Assembly: GCF_000282595.1 (NCBI RefSeq)
Contig: NZ_AKIZ01000016.1
Location: forward strand, 558,001-622,000
Length of the DNA stretch: 64,000 nt
Source of the DNA: Phyllobacterium sp. YR531
GTDB lineage: Bacteria > Pseudomonadota > Alphaproteobacteria > Rhizobiales > Rhizobiaceae
Direction: 5' to 3'
Shown: in pieces, positions 18,154 through 27,350 of the stretch
Layout of the letters: every line of letters begins with the position of its first letter
Numbering within the stretch: the stretch's first letter is position 1
Notes under the pieces: model-generated
The model's database searches: none
What the model saw: only the letters and a program-made list of their open reading frames with translations
What the model was told of the DNA's origin: nothing
Position numbers and translations under genes: made by a program

Positions 18154-20063
18154 CAAGCTTCCCACTGCCCCTTGGCTTTCAATGACTCGATTTCCCGTAC
18201 TGCCCGCTCGCGCAATCTTGCATCTCGCACCATTTTTTCGATGGCGGCATCGTCAGATTTGTCCGCATAACGGAATTCCGAATCCGCGTAACGATTGGTT
18301 TCCTGCACCACCATATCCATCGTGAATGGCTTGCGCAGTTCTTCAATCATGGCCTTTTTATCGTCGTAGGATTTATGCATGAATGTTTCCGGCTTCTCAA
18401 ACCATTCATCCGGCAGTTCAATATCCATAGCGCGCATTTTGATCGCGTCAGTAACATTCTTGATCGCACGACCAGTGAAGCGCGGTTCGCGCTCCTTGAT
18501 CATATGAAGATATGTTCCAATGTCGGAAAGCGTCTCAGGCTCGCCATTCTCTCGGATAAATCGATCATAAACGACCTTCAGCCCGTCCTCCTGCGGCTTT
18601 GACAATTCCTCATAAGCCGTTTCCACGGCGCGTTGGATTTGCTGGGCCTCAAAAAGTTTGTGATCACCAAGTGGGATCTTGTGATTCTTGCCTGCCAGCA
18701 ACGCAAAAATATCAATATAGTCATCGCGGGTCTGTGGGCCATCTACCAGCCAACGAGCCCCCGCACGTTGACGGAGCGCATCGTCAACATTCTCCGGGTA
18801 ATTGGAAAACATACCGAACGAGCAATTACCGCGAACCACCGTTGATGCACCTGCAAAGGCTTCCATTAACACGCCAGTGATTTCATGCTGACCCGATGAA
18901 GCGCGGTCATCCGAGCGCTTGGCCGCGACCTGATCGATATCATCAATTGTCCCAAACCCAATGGTGCGTGGATTCAGAACATTGGTAACGAACTGCTTAC
19001 AGTTCTGACCTGACTTACCCTGATAGGATGATATCTGGTCTACACCGAAATTTTCGTAATGGAATGCATATCCGGCGACCTGACAATAATCATTCACAAG
19101 ACCTGCAATCATTTGGATCAAGGTCGTCTTGCCCGTTCCCGGCGCGCCATCACCAATGAATGTAAACAGAAACCCGCCAAGTTCGACAAATGGATTTAGC
19201 TGCCTGTCAAAATCATAGGCCATCAACATTTTAGACAGTTTCAGGGCCTGGTATTTAGCGATGTGATTGCCGACAACCTCACTTGGCTTTCTGAAGGTCA
19301 TTACCAAAGGCGTGCGCTTCTTTGATGGAGCTACATCAAAACCATCCAATGTGAAATCATCGCCATCAAGGCGCAGATGCATGTCTTCAAAGCTACCCAG
19401 CCCGTCAAACCGGCCTTTGCGCTGCAGAAGACCTTCTATACTGAGCGACGCAAATGCCTTGGCCCTCGCCAGCATTGTCTGCTCGTCAGTTGTTCCTGCT
19501 ATCGCGCGGTCAAGTCCGGCAATCACGGACTTCAGTGCGTCCTGAATGGTGTCAAAAACAAAGTCCGGTTGAGCAATATCGTTCGCAGGCTCGCCATCTG
19601 CTTCAACAAGCTGTGCCAAATAAGCAGACAGCGAAAACGCAGCAACATAAGACGCAGCAGACAGCAGGCGCTTGAAATGACTCGCATCCTCGCCTTGCAA
19701 TGGGGCAGAAGCATTCCGCGCCATTAAACTTTCAAGATCACTCTGTCGCCCGAATACATCTGATACCGCCAGCGCAACAGCGACGCCACGTCGCGCCCTG
19801 AATAGCAGTGTGTGCTGAGCAATCGATAGCATCTGGTCATCTGTACGGACAGACTGAATGGTTTTCGCCAGTTCGACTTCACGTGTCTTGCGCAAACCGC
19901 CGGTCGACACTGTTGAAACGAAGCGACGGCCTGTGCCAGCAATTTCAGTGCCGGATCCTCCTTCATTTGCTTCCAGCGAAACAAATCGCGTAACCATTGC
20001 CTGTGCGACAGCAAGATGCTTGGCAATTTCTTTTTCTTCGATTGTTGTCAGACCGACATCCAT
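18153..20063 (-). CDS. AAA-type ATPase, centre of an uncharacterised operon
   Basis: The 636-residue protein has an alpha-helical N-terminal half (about 1-270) and a AAA ATPase domain. Walker A is GAPGTGKTT near residue 305. Walker B ends in TIDDID near 371. ALRQRAGARWL near 430 supplies likely arginine-finger residues. The C-terminal part is charged and helical. It is probably a cytoplasmic oligomeric remodelling ATPase. Sequence open to 20291 is only a shadow of the upstream gene. AAGGA ten bases before the ATG at 20063, and a 13-base gap to the previous stop, fix the start. It is coupled by TGATG to the next gene. The client is unknown; its neighbours are a coiled-coil protein and a DUF2333 membrane protein. 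Confidence 0.85.
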   Translation of the reverse strand: MDVGLTTIEEKEIAKHLAVAQAMVTRFVSLEANEGGSGTEIAGTGRRFVSTVSTGGLRKTREVELAKTIQSVRTDDQMLSIAQHTLLFRARRGVAVALAVSDVFGRQSDLESLMARNASAPLQGEDASHFKRLLSAASYVAAFSLSAYLAQLVEADGEPANDIAQPDFVFDTIQDALKSVIAGLDRAIAGTTDEQTMLARAKAFASLSIEGLLQRKGRFDGLGSFEDMHLRLDGDDFTLDGFDVAPSKKRTPLVMTFRKPSEVVGNHIAKYQALKLSKMLMAYDFDRQLNPFVELGGFLFTFIGDGAPGTGKTTLIQMIAGLVNDYCQVAGYAFHYENFGVDQISSYQGKSGQNCKQFVTNVLNPRTIGFGTIDDIDQVAAKRSDDRASSGQHEITGVLMEAFAGASTVVRGNCSFGMFSNYPENVDDALRQRAGARWLVDGPQTRDDYIDIFALLAGKNHKIPLGDHKLFEAQQIQRAVETAYEELSKPQEDGLKVVYDRFIRENGEPETLSDIGTYLHMIKEREPRFTGRAIKNVTDAIKMRAMDIELPDEWFEKPETFMHKSYDDKKAMIEELRKPFTMDMVVQETNRYADSEFRYADKSDDAAIEKMVRDARLRERAVREIESLKAKGQWEA

Positions 20064-20076
20064 AATTCCAGTTTCC

Positions 20077-21228
20077 TTAAATGCCGCTGATGACTTGTCC
20101 ATTGGACAGAATATGCGTTTCAAAGCCGGTAAAGATGCTGGATGCCTCTCCCGACGCATAAAGTGCCTGATAGGCCTCATGCGGAACCAGAGCATGCTGC
20201 TCGTAGTGACTGACGCCCTGGCGGGTAGCCTCCAGATCGTCAGTATTGATATGGAACTCCTCGCGTGACGGTTCAGACGACCAGATGCCACGCTTCCCGG
20301 GCTTTTCCGCAGTTGAAAACACTTCCTGCATTGTCCAGGTCAACAACCAAGCATCTTCCGGCCGCCGGACGCGCTCAAGCACGTCTGCGACCTTCTGATT
20401 ATGTTCCGTGATGCCCGCAGTATAGAATGGTCCAAGCACTACCCGTCGCAATTGTTTCGGATGCAGTTCGGGGAAGTCCTTGTCTAGGCTAGTCGCGATT
20501 GTCACTGGCGACAGGGAATAGGCGGAATTCTTTGCAGCAAAATCGTCAAAACGCCGCGCCAAATCCGGATTCAGCAATCCACCAACGGGAAGTGGAATCC
20601 TGACTTTAGGATTTAGTTTTCCATCTTCCTGAACGAGCGCCTCAACCATATCTTCCGATGAGTCTTCCACGACCGCCATATAGATGAGCGGAAGATTTGA
20701 AGCGCCATCAAACACACCCCAATGAACAACGTAAAACGGACGCATTGTCTTTGGATTGACTGATACGCGAATAGTTGTCGGTAGCACGAATGGTGAGAAT
20801 ACTTCGCCCTTAAGGACTGTCTCCAGATAGATGCGTTCAGCCATGGATTTTTGCAGGTCGCGCGGAAACTCACGATGGCGCAGAATAAAATCAGTCATCT
20901 CGCTTCGCAATGTTTCCGCAGGGGAGAGCGCTGCCAAGCGTTCCTTGGCTTCCTTTTTGTCGTTTTCCAGCTCCAGAACATTCTGAAAAACAGGAAATCC
21001 GCTTTCCGCTTTGGATATGCGAAAGCGCTCCGTAAAGCCGAGCCTATTGCGCCAGCAATCAAATGACGCATCAAGCCGCTGCAGATATTCCGCAACGGTT
21101 TGAGCGACCAGATCATGCTTGTATAGAGGAGAGTCCTGATTGTTCAGGAACACCTCAAGCCCGTCCAACGCTGCGCGGATCGCACCAAAGTAGCGTTCCG
21201 CCGCAGTCAGATCTGCATTGTCCGCCAT
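20077..21228 (-). CDS. Uncharacterised soluble protein of the AAA operon
   Basis: The 383-residue protein matches nothing I recognise. It has a helical N terminus, a middle region with strand-like patterning (PFVLPTTIRVSVNPKTMRP and FYVVHWGVFDGASNLPLIYM) and a charged C terminus ending in LSNGQVISGI. There is no signal peptide or membrane segment. It begins three bases after the stop of the coiled-coil gene and ends 13 bases before the ATPase start, so the genes are translated from one message. The close packing suggests a subunit or adaptor of the ATPase. Confidence 0.72.
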   Translation of the reverse strand: MADNADLTAAERYFGAIRAALDGLEVFLNNQDSPLYKHDLVAQTVAEYLQRLDASFDCWRNRLGFTERFRISKAESGFPVFQNVLELENDKKEAKERLAALSPAETLRSEMTDFILRHREFPRDLQKSMAERIYLETVLKGEVFSPFVLPTTIRVSVNPKTMRPFYVVHWGVFDGASNLPLIYMAVVEDSSEDMVEALVQEDGKLNPKVRIPLPVGGLLNPDLARRFDDFAAKNSAYSLSPVTIATSLDKDFPELHPKQLRRVVLGPFYTAGITEHNQKVADVLERVRRPEDAWLLTWTMQEVFSTAEKPGKRGIWSSEPSREEFHINTDDLEATRQGVSHYEQHALVPHEAYQALYASGEASSIFTGFETHILSNGQVISGI

Positions 21229-21231
21229 GAA

Positions 21232-22320
21232 TTAGCTCTGAACGTAACCGGCAGAATTATGCTTTTTGAGGACTTCGGAGAAGCGGCGAGCAAAAGCATC
21301 ATCAGCCAGCTTTTTGCGGCGCTGAATATCCTGCGAACTAACCATGTTTTTCTCATGCATCTCAAGAAGATCGCCAATGTGTTTCTGCGCAGCTGCGCCA
21401 ACACCTGCCATGGTTTCTTCCGCCGCCTTATCAACCTGACTGCCAAGCGTGTTGATCTTATGGGCAACGTCCTGTTGGGCAGCCGTTTTCAGTGAATCTT
21501 CCAAAGCTTTGTAGAGCACAATGCGCTGTTCGGTATCGATGGCCAACTTGTTGATAAGAGTGCTTTGAGCAGCAATCTGATTGTTGAGCGAGTCGACAAA
21601 GGTCTGGAACATTGAAGTATAGCGCTCGAGTGTCTGGCTTTCAGCCAGCAGTTCCTGTTCCTTCGCCTGGCGTTCGTTATATTCAGTAGCAAGCTTGGAA
21701 CGCTCTCCCTCAAGTTGAGCACGCGTTCCTTGATCAGTCGATGCAGCGATACGGTTTTCAATATCGAGCAGCAAAGGATTGAGTTCTTCGATACGCTTTT
21801 GGGTAGCCTCAAGGGTGGCAATGGTTGTCTTGCGGCGCTCAATTACTGTCGCCAGACTGCTTTCAGACGTCTTGTAGCGGGCATCAAGCACAACTTTCTG
21901 CTCTTTCAAAATGCCGACGATCCGATCTGATTTGGTCAGTAGCTCCTGAAGATTTCCGGCGAGTGACATGTTGCGAACCCGGTCGGACCGCAAACGCTGC
22001 ATCTTGTCCTTGGAAAACACACCGATGAACTTTTCCCAGCCTGAATAGCCTTTCATGCTCTCAAATTCTGTACCAAAAATATTGGTCGCATCTTCAAGGC
22101 CGATAATCAGCTCGGCAATATTGCCTTCCATCACCTTCTGCTGCCGCAGGACATCGTCGATACGCGCATTCTCAATGTCAAAATCGGCTGCGCCAATCTT
22201 TGCATCGGTTTTGGCGAACTTATCAAGAACCACACTGGATTGATCAATCTTCGTCCGCATTTCGTTGACCATTGTTCTGGTCTTTTCGATCTCGGTGTCG
22301 AAGTTCTGCAAACTCGCCAT
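21232..22320 (-). CDS. Coiled-coil protein, first gene of the AAA operon
   Basis: The 362-residue product is almost entirely helical with heptad-like regions (about residues 120-290, ATVIERRKTTIATLEATQKR onward), rich in Gln, Glu and Lys and with no membrane segment. It resembles in character, though not in a recognisable motif, scaffold proteins such as PspA-like or TelA-like coiled coils. AGGGGAG nine bases before the ATG at 22320 is a strong ribosome-binding site. This makes it the promoter-proximal and probably most abundant product of the five-gene operon that runs to 15717. Confidence 0.75.
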   Translation of the reverse strand: MASLQNFDTEIEKTRTMVNEMRTKIDQSSVVLDKFAKTDAKIGAADFDIENARIDDVLRQQKVMEGNIAELIIGLEDATNIFGTEFESMKGYSGWEKFIGVFSKDKMQRLRSDRVRNMSLAGNLQELLTKSDRIVGILKEQKVVLDARYKTSESSLATVIERRKTTIATLEATQKRIEELNPLLLDIENRIAASTDQGTRAQLEGERSKLATEYNERQAKEQELLAESQTLERYTSMFQTFVDSLNNQIAAQSTLINKLAIDTEQRIVLYKALEDSLKTAAQQDVAHKINTLGSQVDKAAEETMAGVGAAAQKHIGDLLEMHEKNMVSSQDIQRRKKLADDAFARRFSEVLKKHNSAGYVQS

Positions 22321-22457
22321 TATAAATCTCCCCTACTACTCAAATTAAAATATCAACCGCAGTCTCGGTTGCATATAGCGATTATACCCTGTCAAACAAT
22401 GCCTGCAGGCAGATGACAACGGCACAGACCGACTTGCAAGCAAAGAATATCACCTCG

Positions 22458-23039
22458 CTATATCTGATGGCGTGTTTCATCTTCCCAATGCTTGCGGCAG
22501 AGCGAGACATAAACCGACTTTTCGATGGCGACCTGATCGCCCTCCGTCAAAACATTGCCGGTTTGGTCCTTGCGCACAACCATCGTCGCTTTTGCCCCGC
22601 AATGGCAAATCGTACGGATTTCCCGCAAGCTGTCGGCGATGGCCAGAAGCTCGGAGGAACCCGGGAAAAGCTTTCCCTGAAAATCCGTGCGAAGACCAAA
22701 ACACATGACAGGAATGTTCAGCCTGTCTGCCACGCGGGCAAGCTGCCACACTTGTTCTTTTGTCAAAAACTGCGCTTCATCGATAAATGCACAGCTAAGC
22801 CGGGCCCCGTCGTTAGCGGCTTTGATGCGCGCAAACAGGTCGTCATGATCCCAATAAAGCTCCGCTTCCGCACTGACACCCAACCGCGACGTAATTTTGC
22901 CAATTCCATTTTCGGCATAATGACCAGCAGTAAACTGGATAGTGCGCATGCCCTGCTCTCTGTAATTGTGAGAAGCTTGCAGAAGGAGCGTCGATTTACC
23001 GGCATTCATCGCCGAATAGCTGAAATATAGTTTGGCCAT
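22458..23039 (-). CDS. tdk: Thymidine kinase
   Basis: The 193-residue type II thymidine kinase phosphorylates thymidine with ATP in salvage. The P-loop SAMNAGKST is near residue 9, FIDEAQFL near 86 carries the catalytic glutamate, and the zinc site is formed by CHCGA near 145 and CRKHW near 182. The usual length of about 195 residues is met from the ATG at 23039. An open extension to 23105 adds 22 residues not typical of the family. The gap to the AAA operon is 137 bases, and no feature was seen in it. Confidence 0.95.
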   Translation of the reverse strand: MAKLYFSYSAMNAGKSTLLLQASHNYREQGMRTIQFTAGHYAENGIGKITSRLGVSAEAELYWDHDDLFARIKAANDGARLSCAFIDEAQFLTKEQVWQLARVADRLNIPVMCFGLRTDFQGKLFPGSSELLAIADSLREIRTICHCGAKATMVVRKDQTGNVLTEGDQVAIEKSVYVSLCRKHWEDETRHQI

Positions 23040-23226
23040 GACCGCTTTAACCAGACTCTTGTTCCGGCTTGAAGCCTTGCTCGTCGCGTGACCCTCACTT
23101 TTCACCGAATATCAACAACTGTCGCTATTTGACCGGATTTATGCGCGCCTATGCTTGAACCCCTGCGCGTTTGGTGCTTGGTTCAGCATATTACAACCGG
23201 ACATAACCGGAAGGGGAGAACAAGCA

Positions 23227-24168
23227 ATGAAAACTCTATCCAGACTTACCGTTACCCTGGCTTTGGTGCTTTCGGCAGGAACCGCTTTGGCTGCCGAAGC
23301 CGAGAGCTGTAAAAGTGTCCGATTCGCCGATGTAGGTTGGACCGACGTAACCGCTACGACTGCCGCAACAACCGAAGTGCTCAAGGCACTCGGTTACAGC
23401 ACAGACATCAAGGTCCTTTCGGTTCCGGTTACTTATGCCTCGCTCGGCAAGAAGGACATCGACATTTTCCTTGGCAACTGGATGCCCACCCAATCAGCCG
23501 ACATCAAGCCTTATATAGAAAACAAGACCGTGGAAGACCTCGGACCAAATCTGACAGGCGCGAAATATACGCTGGCCGTTCCGCAGTATCTTTTTGACAA
23601 GGGCCTGAAGGACTTCAAGGATATTGCCAAGTTCAAGGACGAGCTTGGCGGCAAGATTTACGGCATTGAGCCGGGCAATGACGGCAATCGATTGATCCTT
23701 GACATGATCTCAAAGGATCAGTTCGGCCTTAAAGATTTTCAGGTTGCCGAGTCATCCGAGCAAGGCATGCTTGCTCAAGTCGCCAAGGATACCAAAAGCG
23801 AGAAGCCGATTGTGTTTCTTGGCTGGGAACCGCATCCAATGAACGCAAACTTCAAACTCGCCTATCTTTCCGGTGGAGATGAAGTATTCGGGCCTGACTT
23901 TGGTGGTGCAAAGGTTCATACAAACATTCGTACCGGCTTTACGACGGAATGCCCGAACATCGGCAAGCTGCTTGCCAACCTCAAATTCACGCTTCCTATG
24001 GAAAACGAGATCATGGGGAAAATTCTTGACGATGGCGAAGATCCGGCAAAGGCGGCCACCGAATGGTTGAAAGCCAATCCAGCCGTCCTGGACACCTGGT
24101 TGGCTGGCGTCACCACCCATGATGGCAAAGAAGGTATAGCCGCCGTCAAGTCAGAGCTCGGCCTCTAG
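23227..24168 (+). CDS. choX: Choline/betaine ABC transporter, periplasmic binding protein
   Basis: The 313-residue ChoX-type protein starts with a signal peptide (cleavage near ALAAEAE, residue 22) and belongs to the OpuAC family. Aromatic residues expected to cage the quaternary ammonium group are visible in DVGWTDVTA, FLGNWMPTQ and VFLGWEPHPMN. The cytoplasmic permease and ATPase genes follow as choW and choV. AAGGGGAG before the ATG at 23227 decides the start; the frame is open from 23155. A hairpin with a T run follows the stop codon and probably makes this binding protein more abundant than its membrane partners. Confidence 0.92.
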   Translation: MKTLSRLTVTLALVLSAGTALAAEAESCKSVRFADVGWTDVTATTAATTEVLKALGYSTDIKVLSVPVTYASLGKKDIDIFLGNWMPTQSADIKPYIENKTVEDLGPNLTGAKYTLAVPQYLFDKGLKDFKDIAKFKDELGGKIYGIEPGNDGNRLILDMISKDQFGLKDFQVAESSEQGMLAQVAKDTKSEKPIVFLGWEPHPMNANFKLAYLSGGDEVFGPDFGGAKVHTNIRTGFTTECPNIGKLLANLKFTLPMENEIMGKILDDGEDPAKAATEWLKANPAVLDTWLAGVTTHDGKEGIAAVKSELGL

Positions 24169-24194
24169 GCTGATGCATTAATACCGATAGAATA

Positions 24195-24226
24195 AAGCCG
24201 CCCGGCCATCCGGTCGGGAGGCTTTT
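24195..24226 (+). terminator. Partial terminator between choX and choW
   Basis: AAGCC-CCCG and CGGG-GGCTT pair, each arm with one unpaired base, and TTTTT follows. It lies 27 bases after the choX stop. Since choW and choV depend on readthrough, it probably sets the ratio of binding protein to permease. Confidence 0.75.
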
Positions 24227-24263
24227 TCCGCTTATTCGTTAAACGACAGAGGGATAGTTCGGT

Positions 24264-25106
24264 TTGGACTGGTTGACACAAGACAAGATTCCCGTCGGCA
24301 AAACGGCCAAGGCTGTGGTCGATTGGCTCACCACCAATTTTGCCGGGTTCTTTGACGGACTTGCCCTGGTGATGCAGAGTTTCATCGACGGGCTTATGTT
24401 CGTGCTGAAATACCCTCACCCGCTGATCATGGTCGCGATATTTGCTGCCATAGCCTATGCTCTGCGGCGTTCAATTGCCGTTACTGTCCTGACGATTGTG
24501 GGATTTCTGTTCATTCTCAATCAGGGGTATTGGGATGAAACGATGGAAACGCTGACCCTCGTACTTTCTTCCTGCATACTGTGTATGGGTATCGGTGTAC
24601 CAATCGGGATTATCGCTGCGCATCGCCCCAAATTCTATTCGGCGATTCGACCGGTGCTGGACCTGATGCAGACATTGCCAACTTTCGTCTATCTCATTCC
24701 TGCGATTGTTTTCTTTGGCATTGGCATGGTACCCGGCCTGCTCGCCACCGCCATCTTTGTTCTACCCGCTCCCATTCGCCTCACCCATCTTGGCGTTTCA
24801 TCAACGCCGCTGCATCTGGTCGAAGCTGGCGAAGCCTTTGGTGCATCATCCCGGCAGCTCTTGTGGAAAATTGAGCTTCCCTATGCCATGCCGCAAATCC
24901 TTGCCGGTCTGACCCAGACGATTATGCTATCGCTTTCCATGGTGGTTATTGCGGCGCTGGTCGGCGCTGATGGTCTTGGCGTTCCTGTCGTTCGCGCACT
25001 GAATTCGGTCAACACCGCTCTCGGTTTTGAAGCTGGTCTGGTTATCGTGGTCGTCGCCATTGTGCTTGACCGTATTTTCCGCCCCGGCAAGGAGCATGGT
25101 GAATGA
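24264..25106 (+). CDS. choW: Choline/betaine ABC transporter permease
   Basis: The 280-residue inner-membrane permease has an N-terminal leader, five to six hydrophobic helices and the binding-protein-dependent transport motif around EAGEAFGASSRQLLWKIELP (the EAA loop that contacts the ATPase). The start is a TTG at 24264, nine bases after GAGGGA. The first in-frame ATG is far inside the domain. The last codons overlap choV by ATGA, so both are translated together. Confidence 0.92.
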   Translation: MDWLTQDKIPVGKTAKAVVDWLTTNFAGFFDGLALVMQSFIDGLMFVLKYPHPLIMVAIFAAIAYALRRSIAVTVLTIVGFLFILNQGYWDETMETLTLVLSSCILCMGIGVPIGIIAAHRPKFYSAIRPVLDLMQTLPTFVYLIPAIVFFGIGMVPGLLATAIFVLPAPIRLTHLGVSSTPLHLVEAGEAFGASSRQLLWKIELPYAMPQILAGLTQTIMLSLSMVVIAALVGADGLGVPVVRALNSVNTALGFEAGLVIVVVAIVLDRIFRPGKEHGE

Positions 25107-26146
25107 CCGCTATTACACTCGATAAAGTCTGCATTATTTTTGGCAAACGCACCGACACTTCCCTAGCCCTTGCTGATCAAGGGAAAAGCCGTTCGGAAAT
25201 TCAAGCCGAAACCGGTCATGTTCTAGGCGTTCACAATTGCTCCCTAACGATTGCTGAGGGTGAAATACTGGTATTGATGGGCCTGTCCGGCTCAGGAAAA
25301 TCTACCCTTCTGCGTGCCATCAACCGCCTTAATCCGATTTCCCGCGGTTCGGTCGTCGTTCATAATAACGGCCAATCGATTGACGTGGGCAAAGCCGACA
25401 AGCCTACCTTGCGCAACCTTCGCAAACATCTCGTGTCCATGGTCTTTCAGCAATTCGGACTTTTGCCATGGCGTACAGTCGAAGAGAACGTTGGCTTCGG
25501 GCTGGAATTGTCTGGCGTACCAAAGGACGAACGCGCGCAGGCCGTTCAACAACAGTTGGAACTGGTAAACCTGAAGGACTGGGCCAAGCGTAAAGTCGGA
25601 GAACTGTCTGGCGGCATGCAACAGCGTGTCGGCCTTGCCCGTGCATTCGCCACCGGCGCGCCAATCCTGCTAATGGATGAGCCATTCTCGGCACTTGATC
25701 CGCTTATTCGCAATCGCCTGCAGGATGAGCTTCTGAGCCTTCAGGACCGGCTGAAAAAAACTATCGTCTTTGTCAGCCACGATCTTGATGAGGCCATGAA
25801 GATCGGGAACCGCATTGCCATTATGGAAGGCGGTCGCATTATCCAATGCGGAACCGCACAGGACATACTCCTGAACCCGGCAGATGATTATGTGGCGGAT
25901 TTCGTTGCCAATATGAATCCCCTTGGCGTGTTGACGGCCGCTGACATCATGGTTCCGCTTGATCGTTCACGGGCAGACAGACCCTTTGCCGCTACGGCAA
26001 AACCTGACACGCCTATCCGCGAAATCATGCAGGCAGTTGCCAAAAACAGCGGTGATGTTGGCGTCGTTGAAAAAGGAGCGATCCTTGGCATGATTTCTGC
26101 CGACGATATCGTTCGCGGGCTGCTCAAGCATCAAAAGACCGCATGA
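25103..26146 (+). CDS. choV: Choline/betaine ABC transporter ATPase
   Basis: The 347-residue ATPase drives uptake with choX and choW. Walker A is GLSGSGKST near residue 58, the Q-loop is FQQFGLLPW near 115, the signature LSGGMQQR near 169, Walker B LLMDEPFSALD near 190, and the H-loop VSHD near 223. After about residue 265 comes a CBS-like segment (IREIMQAVAKNSGDVGVVE, ISADDIV), as in ProV/OpuA ATPases that sense ionic strength or cyclic-di-AMP in other bacteria; here its role is unknown. It starts within the last bases of choW. Confidence 0.93.
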   Translation: MTAITLDKVCIIFGKRTDTSLALADQGKSRSEIQAETGHVLGVHNCSLTIAEGEILVLMGLSGSGKSTLLRAINRLNPISRGSVVVHNNGQSIDVGKADKPTLRNLRKHLVSMVFQQFGLLPWRTVEENVGFGLELSGVPKDERAQAVQQQLELVNLKDWAKRKVGELSGGMQQRVGLARAFATGAPILLMDEPFSALDPLIRNRLQDELLSLQDRLKKTIVFVSHDLDEAMKIGNRIAIMEGGRIIQCGTAQDILLNPADDYVADFVANMNPLGVLTAADIMVPLDRSRADRPFAATAKPDTPIREIMQAVAKNSGDVGVVEKGAILGMISADDIVRGLLKHQKTA

Positions 26147-26159
26147 CAGCCTACCATTG

Positions 26160-26188
26160 AAGCGATCCGGTCAACCACCCGATCGCTT
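26160..26188. terminator. Hairpin between choV and the small convergent gene
   Basis: AAGCGATC and GATCGCTT pair perfectly around a 13-base loop between two convergent genes. The T run is short, so termination strength is uncertain. Confidence 0.5.
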
Positions 26189-26194
26189 TAGCGT

Positions 26195-26464
26195 TTACTC
26201 TTCTTCAGCTTCCTCGGAATCTTCCGATTTGCCCGCGGGTTGCCAGCCTGTCGGGGTTACTTTTTTCTGCGTGTTGGAATCTGTAAATATCCACCAGCCA
26301 GCATCCGTTTCATCCCATTGACCACCGGTCGCTTTCAATCGGTCAAGCGAGCGATACTGCCCGATCGACTGGTTCTCCTGGCCGTCTTCATCAGTCCAGA
26401 AAATCTGCACCTTGCTTCCGTCTGTCGGGGCGGATGAAATCGACTGCTTTTTGCTCACGGGCAT
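26195..26464 (-). CDS. Small acidic protein of unknown function
   Basis: The 89-residue product has a basic, Ser-rich N terminus, a middle part rich in Trp, Gly and Asp (WTDEDGQENQSIGQYRSLDR and GWWIFTDSNTQ) and an acidic tail of Glu and Asp. No family is recognised. GGAGGA abuts the ATG at 26464 with almost no spacing, while the GTG six bases inside (26458) has ideal spacing. The true start may therefore be that GTG. It lies between choV and dppF. Confidence 0.55.
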   Translation of the reverse strand: MPVSKKQSISSAPTDGSKVQIFWTDEDGQENQSIGQYRSLDRLKATGGQWDETDAGWWIFTDSNTQKKVTPTGWQPAGKSEDSEEAEEE

Positions 26465-26516
26465 TCCTCCAGTTAAAACTCAATGAATGAACGCCCGATC
26501 GCAGGGCAGGTTCCGC

Positions 26517-27350
26517 TCAAGCGGCAGCTTTCTTCTTGGCGATACGTGCACGAATGCTTTCGACATCGGATTTCGGCGTCGCCGCAAATAGCGTCTTGGT
26601 ATAGCTGTGCTGTGGATTGGAAAACACCTCGTCACGTGTACCGTACTCGACCACCTCGCCATAATACATCACCATAACGTCGTCAGCGATATAACGCACC
26701 ACCGACAGGTCATGGCTGATGAAAACATAAGTCAGGTTGAACTCATCCTGCAAATCCGCAAGAAGATTGAGCACCTGCGCCTGTACTGACAGATCGAGTG
26801 CAGAAACCGGCTCATCCAGCACCAGTAGGCTCGGGCTGAGCATCAGTGCACGTGCTATGGCGATACGCTGGCGCTGACCACCAGAAAACATATGCGGATA
26901 TCGATTATAGTGTTCCGGCCCAAGACCAACTTTCACCAGCATCTGCATGGCAAGTTCGCGTCGCTCGGCAGCGGTCTTATTGGTATTGAGCAGCAGCGGT
27001 TCGCCTAGAACCTCGCCGATTTTCTGGCGTGGATTGAGCGAACCGTACGGGTTCTGAAAAATGATCTGCACCTTGCGGCGCATTTCCGTCGTCACCTTAT
27101 CCTTGGCAATATTGATCGGTTTGCCGTCGATAAGCAGTTCGCCGGATGTTTGCGGGTCGATCAGCGTCAATATGCGGCCGAGCGTTGACTTTCCGCAACC
27201 ACTTTCACCAACGATCGCAAGGGTCTTGCCCTTCTCTACGGTGAAGTTAACACCCTTTACGGCCTGAACAGTCTTGGCCTTGCCGAACAAGCTTCCGCCA
27301 ACATGATACTCGCGAACAATGTTGCGGCCTTCAAGAACGATCTCACTCAT
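26517..27350 (-). CDS. dppF: Dipeptide ABC transporter ATPase DppF
   Basis: The 277-residue ATPase is one of the two nucleotide-binding subunits of the dipeptide importer. Walker A is GESGCGKST near residue 48, the signature is SGGQRQR near 151, Walker B LLVLDEPVSALD near 170 and the H-loop ISHD near 204. QNPYGSLNPRQKIGEVLGEPL is typical of the OppF/DppF branch. It starts with ATGA overlapping the dppD stop and is the last gene of the operon. The tail KKKAAA is unusually basic. Confidence 0.93.
   Translation of the reverse strand: MSEIVLEGRNIVREYHVGGSLFGKAKTVQAVKGVNFTVEKGKTLAIVGESGCGKSTLGRILTLIDPQTSGELLIDGKPINIAKDKVTTEMRRKVQIIFQNPYGSLNPRQKIGEVLGEPLLLNTNKTAAERRELAMQMLVKVGLGPEHYNRYPHMFSGGQRQRIAIARALMLSPSLLVLDEPVSALDLSVQAQVLNLLADLQDEFNLTYVFISHDLSVVRYIADDVMVMYYGEVVEYGTRDEVFSNPQHSYTKTLFAATPKSDVESIRARIAKKKAAA

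Noticed and set aside
20064-20291. A 76-residue N-terminal extension of the AAA ATPase.
   Set aside because: It overlaps the previous gene in another frame and is very basic. The ATG at 20063 has a ribosome-binding site.
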